DNA from: Neolewinella marina | Lineage (GTDB): Bacteria; Bacteroidota; Bacteroidia; Chitinophagales; Saprospiraceae | Reading direction: 5' to 3' | Assembly (NCBI RefSeq): GCF_002631205.1 | Contig: NZ_PDLO01000002.1 | Coordinates: 496,001 to 560,000 of the forward strand | Length of the DNA: 64,000 nt | In this document: positions 50,748 through 60,591 of the stretch, one piece after another | Layout: every line of letters starts with the position of its first letter | How positions within the stretch are numbered: position 1 is the first letter of the stretch | Notes under the pieces: generated by a model | Told to the model about the DNA's origin: nothing | The model's database searches: none | What the model saw: only the letters and a program-made list of their open reading frames with translations | Translations under genes and position numbers: made by a program

Positions 50748-52067
50748 ATGCATGTTACCCCCCTGAAACGCTGGCTGATTGGACTGGCCCTGATGATCGT
50801 ACTGTTGTTCAGTGCCTTCCTGTGGGTCAAGCCACTGCTCAGTATCGGAGGCGGGTACGCCGCGAAGCACGGTTGCAGTTGTCACTTCCTGCAGGGACGG
50901 GAACTTGACGAAATCAGTGCCCACGATCTCAACTTCAGCGTACTGGGCCACTTCACCCTTCAACATGAAAGCGACACGGTGACCGCCTCCCTGGCGGGGC
51001 TGGTCGAACGGCAGGCAGTCTACCTGCCCGGTAGGGGCTGCGTGTTGGTCAACGACGCGGCGCGGCCCCTCCCCGCGGTGGGCCAAGCGGAGATACCGGC
51101 TACCCTCCCATTGCCGGTTGCTACTACGGCGCCCCCAGCTCTGGCCGCGGCCCTGGACTACGGCATGCAGCCCGTCCCCGGCGGCGGTGCCCGCGGACTG
51201 GTCGTCCTGAAGGACGGTCAACTCGTGGCGGAACGCTACGCCCCCGGCTACGACCACAACAGCCGACTCCTCGGCTGGTCCATGACCAAAACCCTGACGG
51301 GACTCGCGGTGGGGGCCTATCTCCACCGGGATTCCGCCACTTACCCGGAACCCGCGGCCGCGGCCACTGCCCTTACGGCATTATTCCCCGACTACTGGCA
51401 AGATGCCCGGTCGGAAATCGCCCTCGCTGACCTGCTGCGGATGAATTCAGGACTGGCCTGGAACGAAGGCTACGGCAGCCTCACCGACGCCACCGTGATG
51501 CTGCACGAGCGACCCGACTTCGCCGACTTTGCCCTGCGGAGCCAACTGATCGCCACCCCCGGAACGGAATGGAACTACTCCAGCGGCACCTCCAACATCC
51601 TGATGGAATACCTGCGCAGTGAACTGGGGAGCAACGATAAATTGTACGCTTTCCTCGATGACCTCTACGGTGCCGTAGCCCCCTCCCTGCTCATCGAACC
51701 CGACCAAAGCGGGCGCCCCGTGGGGAGCAGTTATGGCTGGGCTACGGCCCGCGACTGGGCGCGGCTGGGACAGCTGATGCTGCAGGGCGGACGGTGGAAC
51801 GGTGAGCAACTCATCCCGGAAAGCTGGATCAAATTCATGCGGGAACCCGCCGCGGGAAGCGAAGGAAACTACGGCGCCCAGTTGTGGCTTCCGGGGCCGG
51901 ATACGCCGTCCATCCCCGCTGATGCCTACATGATGCGCGGCTTCCAGGACCAGCGGGTGTTCATACTGCCCACCCAGGGCCTGGTCGTCGCCCGCCTGGG
52001 CCATTCGGACGACAAGGTCACCAACTTTGACGGACTCATTCAACGGATCCTCGCCGCCTATGAGTGA
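50748..52067 (+). CDS. Serine hydrolase (class C beta-lactamase-like)
   Basis: A 439-residue protein with an N-terminal TM anchor (WLIGLALMIVLLFSAFLWV) and a short CSCHF Cys-motif after it (about residue 43). The beta-lactamase/D-Ala-D-Ala-peptidase fold begins near residue 140: catalytic Ser178-x-x-Lys181 in GWSMTKTLTG, Tyr277-Ser-Ser279 as the second element (Tyr-x-Asn in AmpC), and a late GFQDQRVFIL in place of KTG. It probably cleaves an ester or amide outside the inner membrane; true beta-lactamase activity is not implied. The stop overlaps the VWA start (ATGAGTGA), so the two are translationally coupled. Confidence 0.92.
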   Translation: MHVTPLKRWLIGLALMIVLLFSAFLWVKPLLSIGGGYAAKHGCSCHFLQGRELDEISAHDLNFSVLGHFTLQHESDTVTASLAGLVERQAVYLPGRGCVLVNDAARPLPAVGQAEIPATLPLPVATTAPPALAAALDYGMQPVPGGGARGLVVLKDGQLVAERYAPGYDHNSRLLGWSMTKTLTGLAVGAYLHRDSATYPEPAAAATALTALFPDYWQDARSEIALADLLRMNSGLAWNEGYGSLTDATVMLHERPDFADFALRSQLIATPGTEWNYSSGTSNILMEYLRSELGSNDKLYAFLDDLYGAVAPSLLIEPDQSGRPVGSSYGWATARDWARLGQLMLQGGRWNGEQLIPESWIKFMREPAAGSEGNYGAQLWLPGPDTPSIPADAYMMRGFQDQRVFILPTQGLVVARLGHSDDKVTNFDGLIQRILAAYE

Positions 52068-53166
52068 TTATGACGAATACCTGCGCAAGTGGCGGCTGAT
52101 CCTCGGGCAGGACGCTCAGGGAGCGGAAGGAGGCCCCGAACTCCCCGCCCGGGCCGCCGGCATGGATGCCGTGCTCGAAGCCCTCTACAACAGTGATGAG
52201 CGTAAGGGCGGACTCGGCCCCTCCAGTCCCAACGTGAACCGCTGGCTGGGCGACATCCGCAAATACTTCCCCACCGATACCGTGCAGCTGCTGCAGCGGG
52301 ATGCCCTGGAACGGCTTGGTATCCAGGAAATGCTGCTGGAACCCGAACTGCTGGAGACCATCCAGCCCGACGTTCACCTCGTCGGCACCCTGCTAACCCT
52401 GAAGAACGTCCTGCCCGAACGCAGCCGGGAAACCGCCCGCCTGGTCGTCCGCCGGGTAGTCGAGGAAATTGAAAAACAGCTGCGCCAGCCCCTCCTGCAG
52501 GCCATCAGCGGTCGCAAGCGGCAGCAGGTCCGGAACCGGCGACCGCGCCACAGCGATATCGACTGGCACCAGACCATCCGGGTAAACCTGAAGCACTACC
52601 AGCCCGACCACCGCACGGTACTGCCCGTGCAACTGCGCGGACAGCACCGCAGCCGGACCGGCCTGAAGCACGTCATCCTGCTCATCGACCAGAGCGGTTC
52701 CATGGCCACCTCGGTGGTCTACGCCGGGGTGCTCTCCTGCGTCCTGGCCAGCCTGCCCAGCGTACGTACCCACGTAGTGGCCTTTGATACCAGCGTGGTT
52801 GACCTTACCGCCCGCCTGCCCGATCCCCTGGACCTCCTGTTCGCCCTCCAGCTCGGCGGGGGTACAGACATCGGCCGGGCCCTGCGCTACGCCGAACAGC
52901 TTAACGTGGCTCCCCGCGACACCGTCCTTATCCTGCTTAGCGACCTGTTTGAGGGCGGCTCAATCCCGAATATGATGCAGAGCGTCCGCCGCCTCCAGCA
53001 CTCCGGCCTGACCTTCCTGCCGCTGCTGGCGCTGAACGACCAGGGAGCGCCGGCCTACGACCAGCAGGTTGCGGCGCTGCTAACGGAACTGGGCCTCAAA
53101 CCCTTCGCCGCTACCCCAAAAGCTTTCCCGGAATTACTTGCCAAGGCCCTGTATGGCCACGCCTGA
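52060..53166 (+). CDS. VWA domain-containing protein (MoxR/DUF5682-system type)
   Basis: A 368-residue cytosolic protein. The start MSDYDEYLRKWRLILG at ATG 52060 is preferred over GTG/ATG codons further up inside the serine hydrolase gene. The N-terminal half is helical; the C-terminal half is a von Willebrand A domain with a complete MIDAS: Asp210-x-Ser212-x-Ser214 in LIDQSGSMA, Thr269 in GGGTDIG and Asp in LLSDLFEG. VWA proteins of this type partner MoxR ATPases. Its nearest kin in the window are DUF5682 (divergent) and the MoxR gene at 28014. Six bases separate it from the next convergent gene. Confidence 0.93.
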   Translation: MSDYDEYLRKWRLILGQDAQGAEGGPELPARAAGMDAVLEALYNSDERKGGLGPSSPNVNRWLGDIRKYFPTDTVQLLQRDALERLGIQEMLLEPELLETIQPDVHLVGTLLTLKNVLPERSRETARLVVRRVVEEIEKQLRQPLLQAISGRKRQQVRNRRPRHSDIDWHQTIRVNLKHYQPDHRTVLPVQLRGQHRSRTGLKHVILLIDQSGSMATSVVYAGVLSCVLASLPSVRTHVVAFDTSVVDLTARLPDPLDLLFALQLGGGTDIGRALRYAEQLNVAPRDTVLILLSDLFEGGSIPNMMQSVRRLQHSGLTFLPLLALNDQGAPAYDQQVAALLTELGLKPFAATPKAFPELLAKALYGHA

Positions 53167-53172
53167 GCCTGC

Positions 53173-53661
53173 CTAAAAGCTGAGATCCACTACCCGTAGC
53201 CGCTTGTACTTTCCGGGACGAAACTTGCGGCGGCCCAGGAGTTTCACGAGCAGGAATCCGGTACCCACGGAGGCGGCCGTCACCAGGGCGTCGTCCACGC
53301 TGTAGTTCGTCTCATCGATCTTGTCGGTGGCGTAGCCGAGGGCCGCGAAGAACGACCAGCCGGCGCCGAAAGTTATGAGTCCGTACCCCAGCTTGCTGGC
53401 GATGGTGTGCCCCAGAAATACCGCGTCGATCTCCTCGAGAAGGATGTAGCGGTCGTTGATGACCAGGGCCTGGATGTCGGGGCGCATCTCCCGGATGTAG
53501 CCTTCCTGCCAGAAGTTGTCGCCCTTCATCCGGAACCGCAGGGCTTCCCCTTCGTACACCCGCTCGCTTTTCGAGCTCGTCAGTTGTTCGAACAGCAGCA
53601 CACGCTGGGCGCGGACGCTGGTGCCGAGGAAGAGGACTAAGAGCAGTAAGGTCAGGCGCAT
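53173..53661 (-). CDS. Secreted or outer-membrane-associated protein of unknown function
   Basis: A 162-residue protein. ATG 53661 starts a good signal peptide, MRLTLLLLVLFLGTSVRAQ. The mature part has an N-terminal beta-rich domain with DIQALVINDRYILLEEIDAVF, reminiscent of proteins with SH3-like or LSm-type surfaces, and two hydrophobic helices (about 92-112, 125-142) then a basic tail. Similar small proteins are scattered in Bacteroidota, but I recognise no family. A TATCTTCG promoter-like site lies 35 bp upstream. Confidence 0.75.
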   Translation of the reverse strand: MRLTLLLLVLFLGTSVRAQRVLLFEQLTSSKSERVYEGEALRFRMKGDNFWQEGYIREMRPDIQALVINDRYILLEEIDAVFLGHTIASKLGYGLITFGAGWSFFAALGYATDKIDETNYSVDDALVTAASVGTGFLLVKLLGRRKFRPGKYKRLRVVDLSF

Positions 53662-53709
53662 TCCGGGGTAGGTTGGCTGAAGGGAGGGTCCGGCCACGAA
53701 GATAGTTGG

Positions 53710-55923
53710 CTAGCGGGTAGCCGCTACGCCGATGATGCGCTCCATTTGTCCGGCGTAGGCCTCCAGCACTTTTCCGAGTTTTTCGATCTGCTCCTGGGCC
53801 TCCTCGAAATCGCGCTGCTCGATGGCCTCCCGTACGCCCGGCAGGGTTTTCACTCCGTAGCCGGTGTAGAAGCCTGGTGCGTAGACGTGGTGGATGAACC
53901 AGGGCCGCCGGGGCAGTCCCTCGGGCCGCGTGAGGTGGCGCTCCAGGTCGGTGAACAGCTGGTTGAGCCGCTCCCGTTCCGCCGCGGGAAGTTGTACAGC
54001 GGCTTCGGTACGGTAGTCGTCGGCCAGGCTGCTGATGCGGCTCAGTCCGTTCTGCAGCGGTGCGAAATTCAGGTAGGGCACCTCCGGCTGCACCTCGGGG
54101 GCGTGGAAAGGCTGGGTGGGATCGGCGGCCAGCTGGTAAGCTTCTTCCTGGATAAGCCGGTTCCGGCGGGCGGTTTGCTTCCGGGTCTGGTCGGCCAGGG
54201 CCGTTACTTCCTCTCCGTACTGTTGCAAAGTCGTGGCCAGTCGCGTGAACTCAAAAGGCAGCACATCGGCATTGGCCAGTCGCAGGGTTGTCCGCCCCGC
54301 CACCCGCGCCAGGGCGGCGCCGTAGCTGAAGTTGGGGTCCTTGAAGCGCTTGTAGTGGTCGTAGCTGTCGTACATGGTATGGTACTCTCCACCTCCGCTT
54401 TCACCCCCGAAGCCCATGTTGAAGGCCGCGATGCCGAGGTGCTGGAAGAAAGGGGAATAGTCCGATCCCGACCCCAGGGCCGACAGTGGGAAATGCTTCA
54501 GTTCCTCACCGTCATTCACCGCTGCTTCCGCTCTCCGGCGGGCAAAGACGCTAACGCCCATTTGGGGATCCATCACGTCTTCGGTGATTTGTCCGAAGAA
54601 TTTCTCCAGCGTATGGGAGCCTCCCGCGCTGAGAAAGCCGCGCCCGGAGGCATCGGTGTTGATGTAGGCCACGGCTTTTTCCTTCAGTTCCTCGGCGTGG
54701 GTTTCCACCCATTCGGTGGACCCTAGCAGTCCGGGTTCCTCAGCGCCCCAGGCCGCGTACTTGATGGTGCGCTTCGGCCGCCAGCCCTGCTTCACGAGTT
54801 CCCCTACCGCGCGGGCCTCCTCCATCACCGCCACCATACCGCTGATCGGGTCGTTGGCGCCGTGTACCCAGGCGTCGTGATGGTTGCCGCGCAGGATCCA
54901 TTCGTCGGGGTATTCGCTGCCTTCCAGGGTGGCGATTACGTCGTAGGCCGGCGCCAGGTCCCAGTTGAACTCCAGCTGCAGGTGCACCTTCGCCGGCCCG
55001 GGGCCAATGTGGTAGGTGATCGGCAGGGCACCCCGCCAGGCGGCTGGAGCCACGGGACCGCCGAGGGCCTCGAGCAGGGGCAGGGCATCGTGGTAGGAGA
55101 TGGGCAGTACGGGAATCTCCGTTAGTCCTTCGGCCTCTTCCAGGGGCAGCCGCTTGGCGTCCTCGGTGGCGCCGTATCCGGGCGTCAGGGGGTCGCCGGG
55201 GGCGCGGGGCAGATCTACTACCGCTCCCCGCTGTACTCCGTATTCATTCTTGTAGGCGCCCTCGGGGTAAGTATCCCCCCGGTAGTAGCCATCGTCCTCG
55301 GGATCGGAGTAGAGGATGCAGCCGATGGCTCCCTTCTCGGCGGCCACCTTGGGTTTAATGCCGCGCCAGGAACCCTGGTAGCGGGCGATCACGATTTTGC
55401 CGGCTACGTCGATGCCGCGCTTCTCGAGTTCCTCGTAGTCGGCCGGCACCCCGTAGTTCACGAAGACCAACTCGGCGGTCACGTCGCCATCCACGGAGAA
55501 GGCATTATAGGGGGGCAGGGCTTCCTCAGTCTGATGGGTGGCCGCATCCCCTTCCACCGGCGGCTCCTGCAGGATGGCGGTGTAGCGGGTGGGGGCAATC
55601 AACTCCAGCTTGCGCACCTTCGGCGTCGGGAAGAGTACGTCGAAGCGCTCCACCTTCACATCGTAGCCCCAGGAGCGGAACTTGTCGGCCATGAAGTCGA
55701 CCACCTTCTTGTCGTAGGGCGATCCCACGTGGTGGGGTCGGGCGGTCATGTACTTCATCCATTCGTCCAAGTTGGCCGGCGTGATGCGGGCGTCGTAGGT
55801 GGCCTCCAGTTTCCGTTGCGCCTCACTGCCGCTGGGGGTGAAGCCCATGAGCGGTTCGGTGGACTGGGCGGTCAGGGGGGAAACCAGCAGGAGGAAGCCG
55901 CTGAGGAGCAGGAGGTGGCGCAT
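53710..55923 (-). CDS. M28 family zinc peptidase with PA and transferrin-receptor-like dimerisation domains
   Basis: A 737-residue secreted glutamate carboxypeptidase II-like enzyme (signal ending SPLTAQ). Order: N-terminal part with GSPYDKKVVDFM, PA domain insert (about 120-330), M28 core with GNHHDAWVHGANDPISG (His and Asp zinc ligands), WGAEEPGLLGSTEW (general base Glu and ligand Glu), YINTDASG (Asp ligand) and GGEYHTMYDSYDHY (final His ligand), and a helical dimerisation domain (about 560-737). It likely trims peptides in the periplasm or outside. Length fits the PSMA-like group. Confidence 0.96.
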   Translation of the reverse strand: MRHLLLLSGFLLLVSPLTAQSTEPLMGFTPSGSEAQRKLEATYDARITPANLDEWMKYMTARPHHVGSPYDKKVVDFMADKFRSWGYDVKVERFDVLFPTPKVRKLELIAPTRYTAILQEPPVEGDAATHQTEEALPPYNAFSVDGDVTAELVFVNYGVPADYEELEKRGIDVAGKIVIARYQGSWRGIKPKVAAEKGAIGCILYSDPEDDGYYRGDTYPEGAYKNEYGVQRGAVVDLPRAPGDPLTPGYGATEDAKRLPLEEAEGLTEIPVLPISYHDALPLLEALGGPVAPAAWRGALPITYHIGPGPAKVHLQLEFNWDLAPAYDVIATLEGSEYPDEWILRGNHHDAWVHGANDPISGMVAVMEEARAVGELVKQGWRPKRTIKYAAWGAEEPGLLGSTEWVETHAEELKEKAVAYINTDASGRGFLSAGGSHTLEKFFGQITEDVMDPQMGVSVFARRRAEAAVNDGEELKHFPLSALGSGSDYSPFFQHLGIAAFNMGFGGESGGGEYHTMYDSYDHYKRFKDPNFSYGAALARVAGRTTLRLANADVLPFEFTRLATTLQQYGEEVTALADQTRKQTARRNRLIQEEAYQLAADPTQPFHAPEVQPEVPYLNFAPLQNGLSRISSLADDYRTEAAVQLPAAERERLNQLFTDLERHLTRPEGLPRRPWFIHHVYAPGFYTGYGVKTLPGVREAIEQRDFEEAQEQIEKLGKVLEAYAGQMERIIGVAATR

Positions 55924-55978
55924 TGGGGTTGTGTCGGTTAGTTGCTTGGAAAAGTAGGGAATCTTTCTTACTAGTGGT

Positions 55979-56074
55979 CCACTGTGAAGTGGTCGGACGA
56001 CTTAAGTGGTCCGACCACTAACCGGTCGGACGACTAACCGGTTGGACCACTTACCCGTCCGACCACTAACCCAA
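55979..56074. repeat. Array of about six 15-17 bp units, CSGACSACTWACCGGT
   Basis: Exact 16-bp phase from 56011: CCGACCACTAACCGGT, CGGACGACTAACCGGT, TGGACCACTTACCCGT, CCGACCACTAACCCAA; two less regular units precede. C/G alternation (CCGACC against CGGACG) keeps partial palindromy between adjacent units. The same family forms the array at 29693-29740. It lies directly upstream of the M19 promoter box. Confidence 0.85.
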
Positions 56075-56082
56075 ATCTTACC

Positions 56083-56090
56083 TATGTTTG
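56083..56090 (+). promoter_or_regulatory. TAnnTTTG -7 box for the M19 dipeptidase
   Basis: TATGTTTG, an exact consensus match, 43 bp before the ATG at 56134 and just after the 16-bp repeat array. Confidence 0.5.
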
Positions 56091-56133
56091 TCCGCAAGAG
56101 GTCCCCCCCCACCCCGCCAAAATCGCCCCGCCC

Positions 56134-57384
56134 ATGTTTCGCTTCCTTCTGCTCTGCCTGTCCGCATCGCTGCTCTACTCCTGTGGCCCCGACGCCCCCG
56201 AGACCGATCCGGAAATGTCGGACGTAGCCCTGCGCGCCCACGCCGACAGCCTCGCCCACGCTTACATCATCGTGGATGGACACGTAGACCTCCCCTACCG
56301 CCTGAAGGTGAAGAACTTCCGCCTCGAGCGTGAAATGCTGGGCATTCCCATTGAAACCGACGAGGGCGACTTCGACTACGTCCGCGCCGTGGAGGGAGGG
56401 CTCGACGCCCCCTTCATGTCGATCTACATCCCCAGCAACTTGCAGGAGGAAAAAGGGGCCTCCCCCGCCCTGGCCGACAGCCTCATCGATATGGTGAAGG
56501 GCATCATCGCCGCCCACCCTGATAAATTCGCCCCCGCCCTGAGCCCCGACGACATCGAGCGCAACTTCGACCGCGGCCTCGTCAGCCTGCCCATGGGCAT
56601 GGAGAACGGCTCACCGATCGAGGACGACCTCAGCCGCGTGGAGCAGTACTTCAACAAGGGCATCCGCTACATCACCCTCACCCACGCCAAGGACAACCTG
56701 ATCTCCGACAGCAGCTACGACACCACAGGCACGAACGGTGGGCTGAGCCCCTTCGGCGAGGAGGTGGTGCGGGAAATGAACCGCGTCGGCGTCATGGTTG
56801 ACGTCAGCCACATCTCGGACGCGGCCTTCTGGGACGTGATGGAAATCACCGACGTGCCCGTCATCGCCAGCCACTCCTCGGTGCGCCACTTCACCCCCGA
56901 CTTCGAACGGAACATGAACGATGAGATGATCAAGCGCATGGGAGAAAACGGGGGCGTGATTCAGATCAACTTCGGCTCCACCTTCCTCGACGGCGCCCTG
57001 CGCAGCCGGCAGGACAGCCTGCGGGAAGTCTTCATGAACCTGCTGGCGGAACGCGGACTGCAGAACCGCACGCCGGAAGCGGAGGCCCTGGCCGACAGCT
57101 TCCAACTGGAAAACCCCACCCTGTACTCCGATGTCGAAATGGTTGCCGACCACATCGACCGGGTAGTGCAGATCGCCGGCATCGACCACGTCGGCCTGGG
57201 ATCCGACTACGACGGAGTGGGCGATAGCCTGCCCACCGGCCTCAAGGACGTAGCCGACTACCCCAACCTGGTCTACGTCCTGCTCAAGCGTGGCTACACT
57301 GACGAGGACATCCAGAAGATCCTCTCGGGCAACGTCCTGCGCGTGTGGCGGGCCGTCGAGGCGGCCTCATCCGCCCGCGGCTAG
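56134..57384 (+). CDS. Membrane dipeptidase (M19) lipoprotein
   Basis: A 416-residue lipoprotein (signal MFRFLLLCLSASLLYSCG, Cys17). The renal-dipeptidase fold has zinc ligands His50 and Asp52 in IVDGHVDLP, the bridging Glu in the MGMENG segment, and later His residues in MVDVSHISDAA and VIASHSSVRHF; HVGLGSDYDGV is the C-terminal signature. It hydrolyses dipeptides, possibly including D-amino-acid ones, at the cell surface. Its last 18 bases overlap the end of the convergent rnpA gene. Confidence 0.95.
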   Translation: MFRFLLLCLSASLLYSCGPDAPETDPEMSDVALRAHADSLAHAYIIVDGHVDLPYRLKVKNFRLEREMLGIPIETDEGDFDYVRAVEGGLDAPFMSIYIPSNLQEEKGASPALADSLIDMVKGIIAAHPDKFAPALSPDDIERNFDRGLVSLPMGMENGSPIEDDLSRVEQYFNKGIRYITLTHAKDNLISDSSYDTTGTNGGLSPFGEEVVREMNRVGVMVDVSHISDAAFWDVMEITDVPVIASHSSVRHFTPDFERNMNDEMIKRMGENGGVIQINFGSTFLDGALRSRQDSLREVFMNLLAERGLQNRTPEAEALADSFQLENPTLYSDVEMVADHIDRVVQIAGIDHVGLGSDYDGVGDSLPTGLKDVADYPNLVYVLLKRGYTDEDIQKILSGNVLRVWRAVEAASSARG

Positions 57385-57792
57385 CCGCTCCCCCAGCTGG
57401 GTGAGCACCTTCTTCACCTTGCGCTCGATGACGGCGTACGGCAGCGCTTCCTTTCCCGTATACATGAGCAGCAGAATCAGCTGCGGTGGCCGGGCACCCG
57501 CGCTTACCTCCGGCACCTGCCCTCCGGGGCCCTGGGGCAGCAGCAGCTCCCGGTTCAGGCGATAGGCCTCCCGCATCCGCCGCTTGAGGAGGTTGCGGTC
57601 CACGGCCCGCTTGAACTTTCGCTTGGGTACTACGAAGGTGATCTGGCAAGCTTGATCCCCCCGCGGCGACTCCGCCCACCGGTACAGGAGGCGTACCGGG
57701 TAGGCCGCCACCGACCCGGTACCGGGAGAGAAGAGACGGCCGATTTCCCGCCGTGATTTGAGGCGTTCGGAGGTGGGGAAACGTTGGGACAT
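57367..57792 (-). CDS. rnpA: Ribonuclease P protein component
   Basis: A 141-residue basic protein binding RNase P RNA for tRNA 5' maturation. Family features: early FPTSERLKSRREIGRLFSPG, TFVVPKRKFKRAVDRN and the RNR-type motif VDRNLLKRRMREAYR. It is somewhat longer than the usual 110-125 residues owing to a PQGPGGQVPEVSAGARPP insert in the middle. rpmH (ribosomal protein L34), its usual upstream neighbour, is not here. The 3' end overlaps the M19 dipeptidase gene by 18 bp tail to tail. Confidence 0.94.
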   Translation of the reverse strand: MSQRFPTSERLKSRREIGRLFSPGTGSVAAYPVRLLYRWAESPRGDQACQITFVVPKRKFKRAVDRNLLKRRMREAYRLNRELLLPQGPGGQVPEVSAGARPPQLILLLMYTGKEALPYAVIERKVKKVLTQLGERLAAGG

Positions 57793-57871
57793 GGCGGTCG
57801 GCTTGACGAAGGATGAACGAACCTGGTTCGTCCCCCTCCCGTTCTAGAAGGGAACGCAAATAAATGCAACA

Positions 57872-58390
57872 ATGACCAAGTCACCCGGCAACAACATCAG
57901 CAAAAAAGAACTCAACACCCCAACCGATCTGGATCCCAAAGATGTCCAAAAGGTAGCCAAGGCACTTAATCCCCTGGTCGCCGACCTGATCGCCCTATGG
58001 GTAAAGACCAAGAACTACCACTGGCATATGTCGGGCCGCAACTTCCGCGACTACCACCTCATGCTCGACGATCAGAGTGAGGAACTCATCGCTACCGTCG
58101 ACCCCCTGGCGGAGCGCGTCCGGAAACTCGGCGCCAAGACCATCACCAGCATCGGCCAGATCGCCAAACTGCAGAAGGTGCAGGACAACGATAACGCCCA
58201 GGTCCACCCCCGCGACATGCTGCTCGACCTGATGGAAGAGAACAAGAAAATGGCCCACAACCTGCGCGAAGCCCACAGCGTTTGTGAGGAAGCCGACGAC
58301 ATCGGCGGCGCCAGCCTGCTCGAGGACTACATCAACGCCACCGAACGGCGGACCTGGTTCCTCTTCGAAGCAACCCGGGAACTGGAGTAG
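57872..58390 (+). CDS. dps: Dps family DNA-protecting ferritin-like protein
   Basis: A 172-residue protein forming 12-mers that store iron and consume hydrogen peroxide. All ferroxidase residues are in place: His50 (YHWHMSG), His62 (DYHLMLD), Asp66, Asp77 and Glu81 (TVDPLAER), matching E. coli His51, His63, Asp67, Asp78 and Glu82. An N-terminal Lys-containing tail (MTKSPGNNISKKELN) could bind DNA. It diverges from rnpA (79 bp between starts), with a shared terminator toward gyrB downstream. Confidence 0.95.
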   Translation: MTKSPGNNISKKELNTPTDLDPKDVQKVAKALNPLVADLIALWVKTKNYHWHMSGRNFRDYHLMLDDQSEELIATVDPLAERVRKLGAKTITSIGQIAKLQKVQDNDNAQVHPRDMLLDLMEENKKMAHNLREAHSVCEEADDIGGASLLEDYINATERRTWFLFEATRELE

Positions 58391-58416
58391 CCCTCCGCCC
58401 GAACCACTAGCAAGTA

Positions 58417-58450
58417 AAAAGCCCCGACCGGTGATCCGATCGGGGCTTTT
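58417..58450. terminator. Bidirectional terminator between dps and gyrB
   Basis: AAAAGCCCCGA (58417-58427) pairs with TCGGGGCTTTT (58440-58450) around a 12-nt loop, with T-runs on the plus strand (TTTTTC) and, read in reverse, on the minus strand. It lies 26 bp after the dps stop and 33 bp after the gyrB stop. Confidence 0.88.
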
Positions 58451-58483
58451 TCTTTAGTTGCTATTTGCGTAACCAGCAACCAG

Positions 58484-60481
<1,998 letters not shown>

Positions 60482-60591
60482 CTAGCAAAAAGGGGTCGCC
60501 AAACCGCCATTCCGTGGGCCTGTTTCTCACGGGTGCGGGTGCCGGGGGAAGGGTCGGAATGCCCGGTCCGCATAAAGGCTGTCGCTACCTC

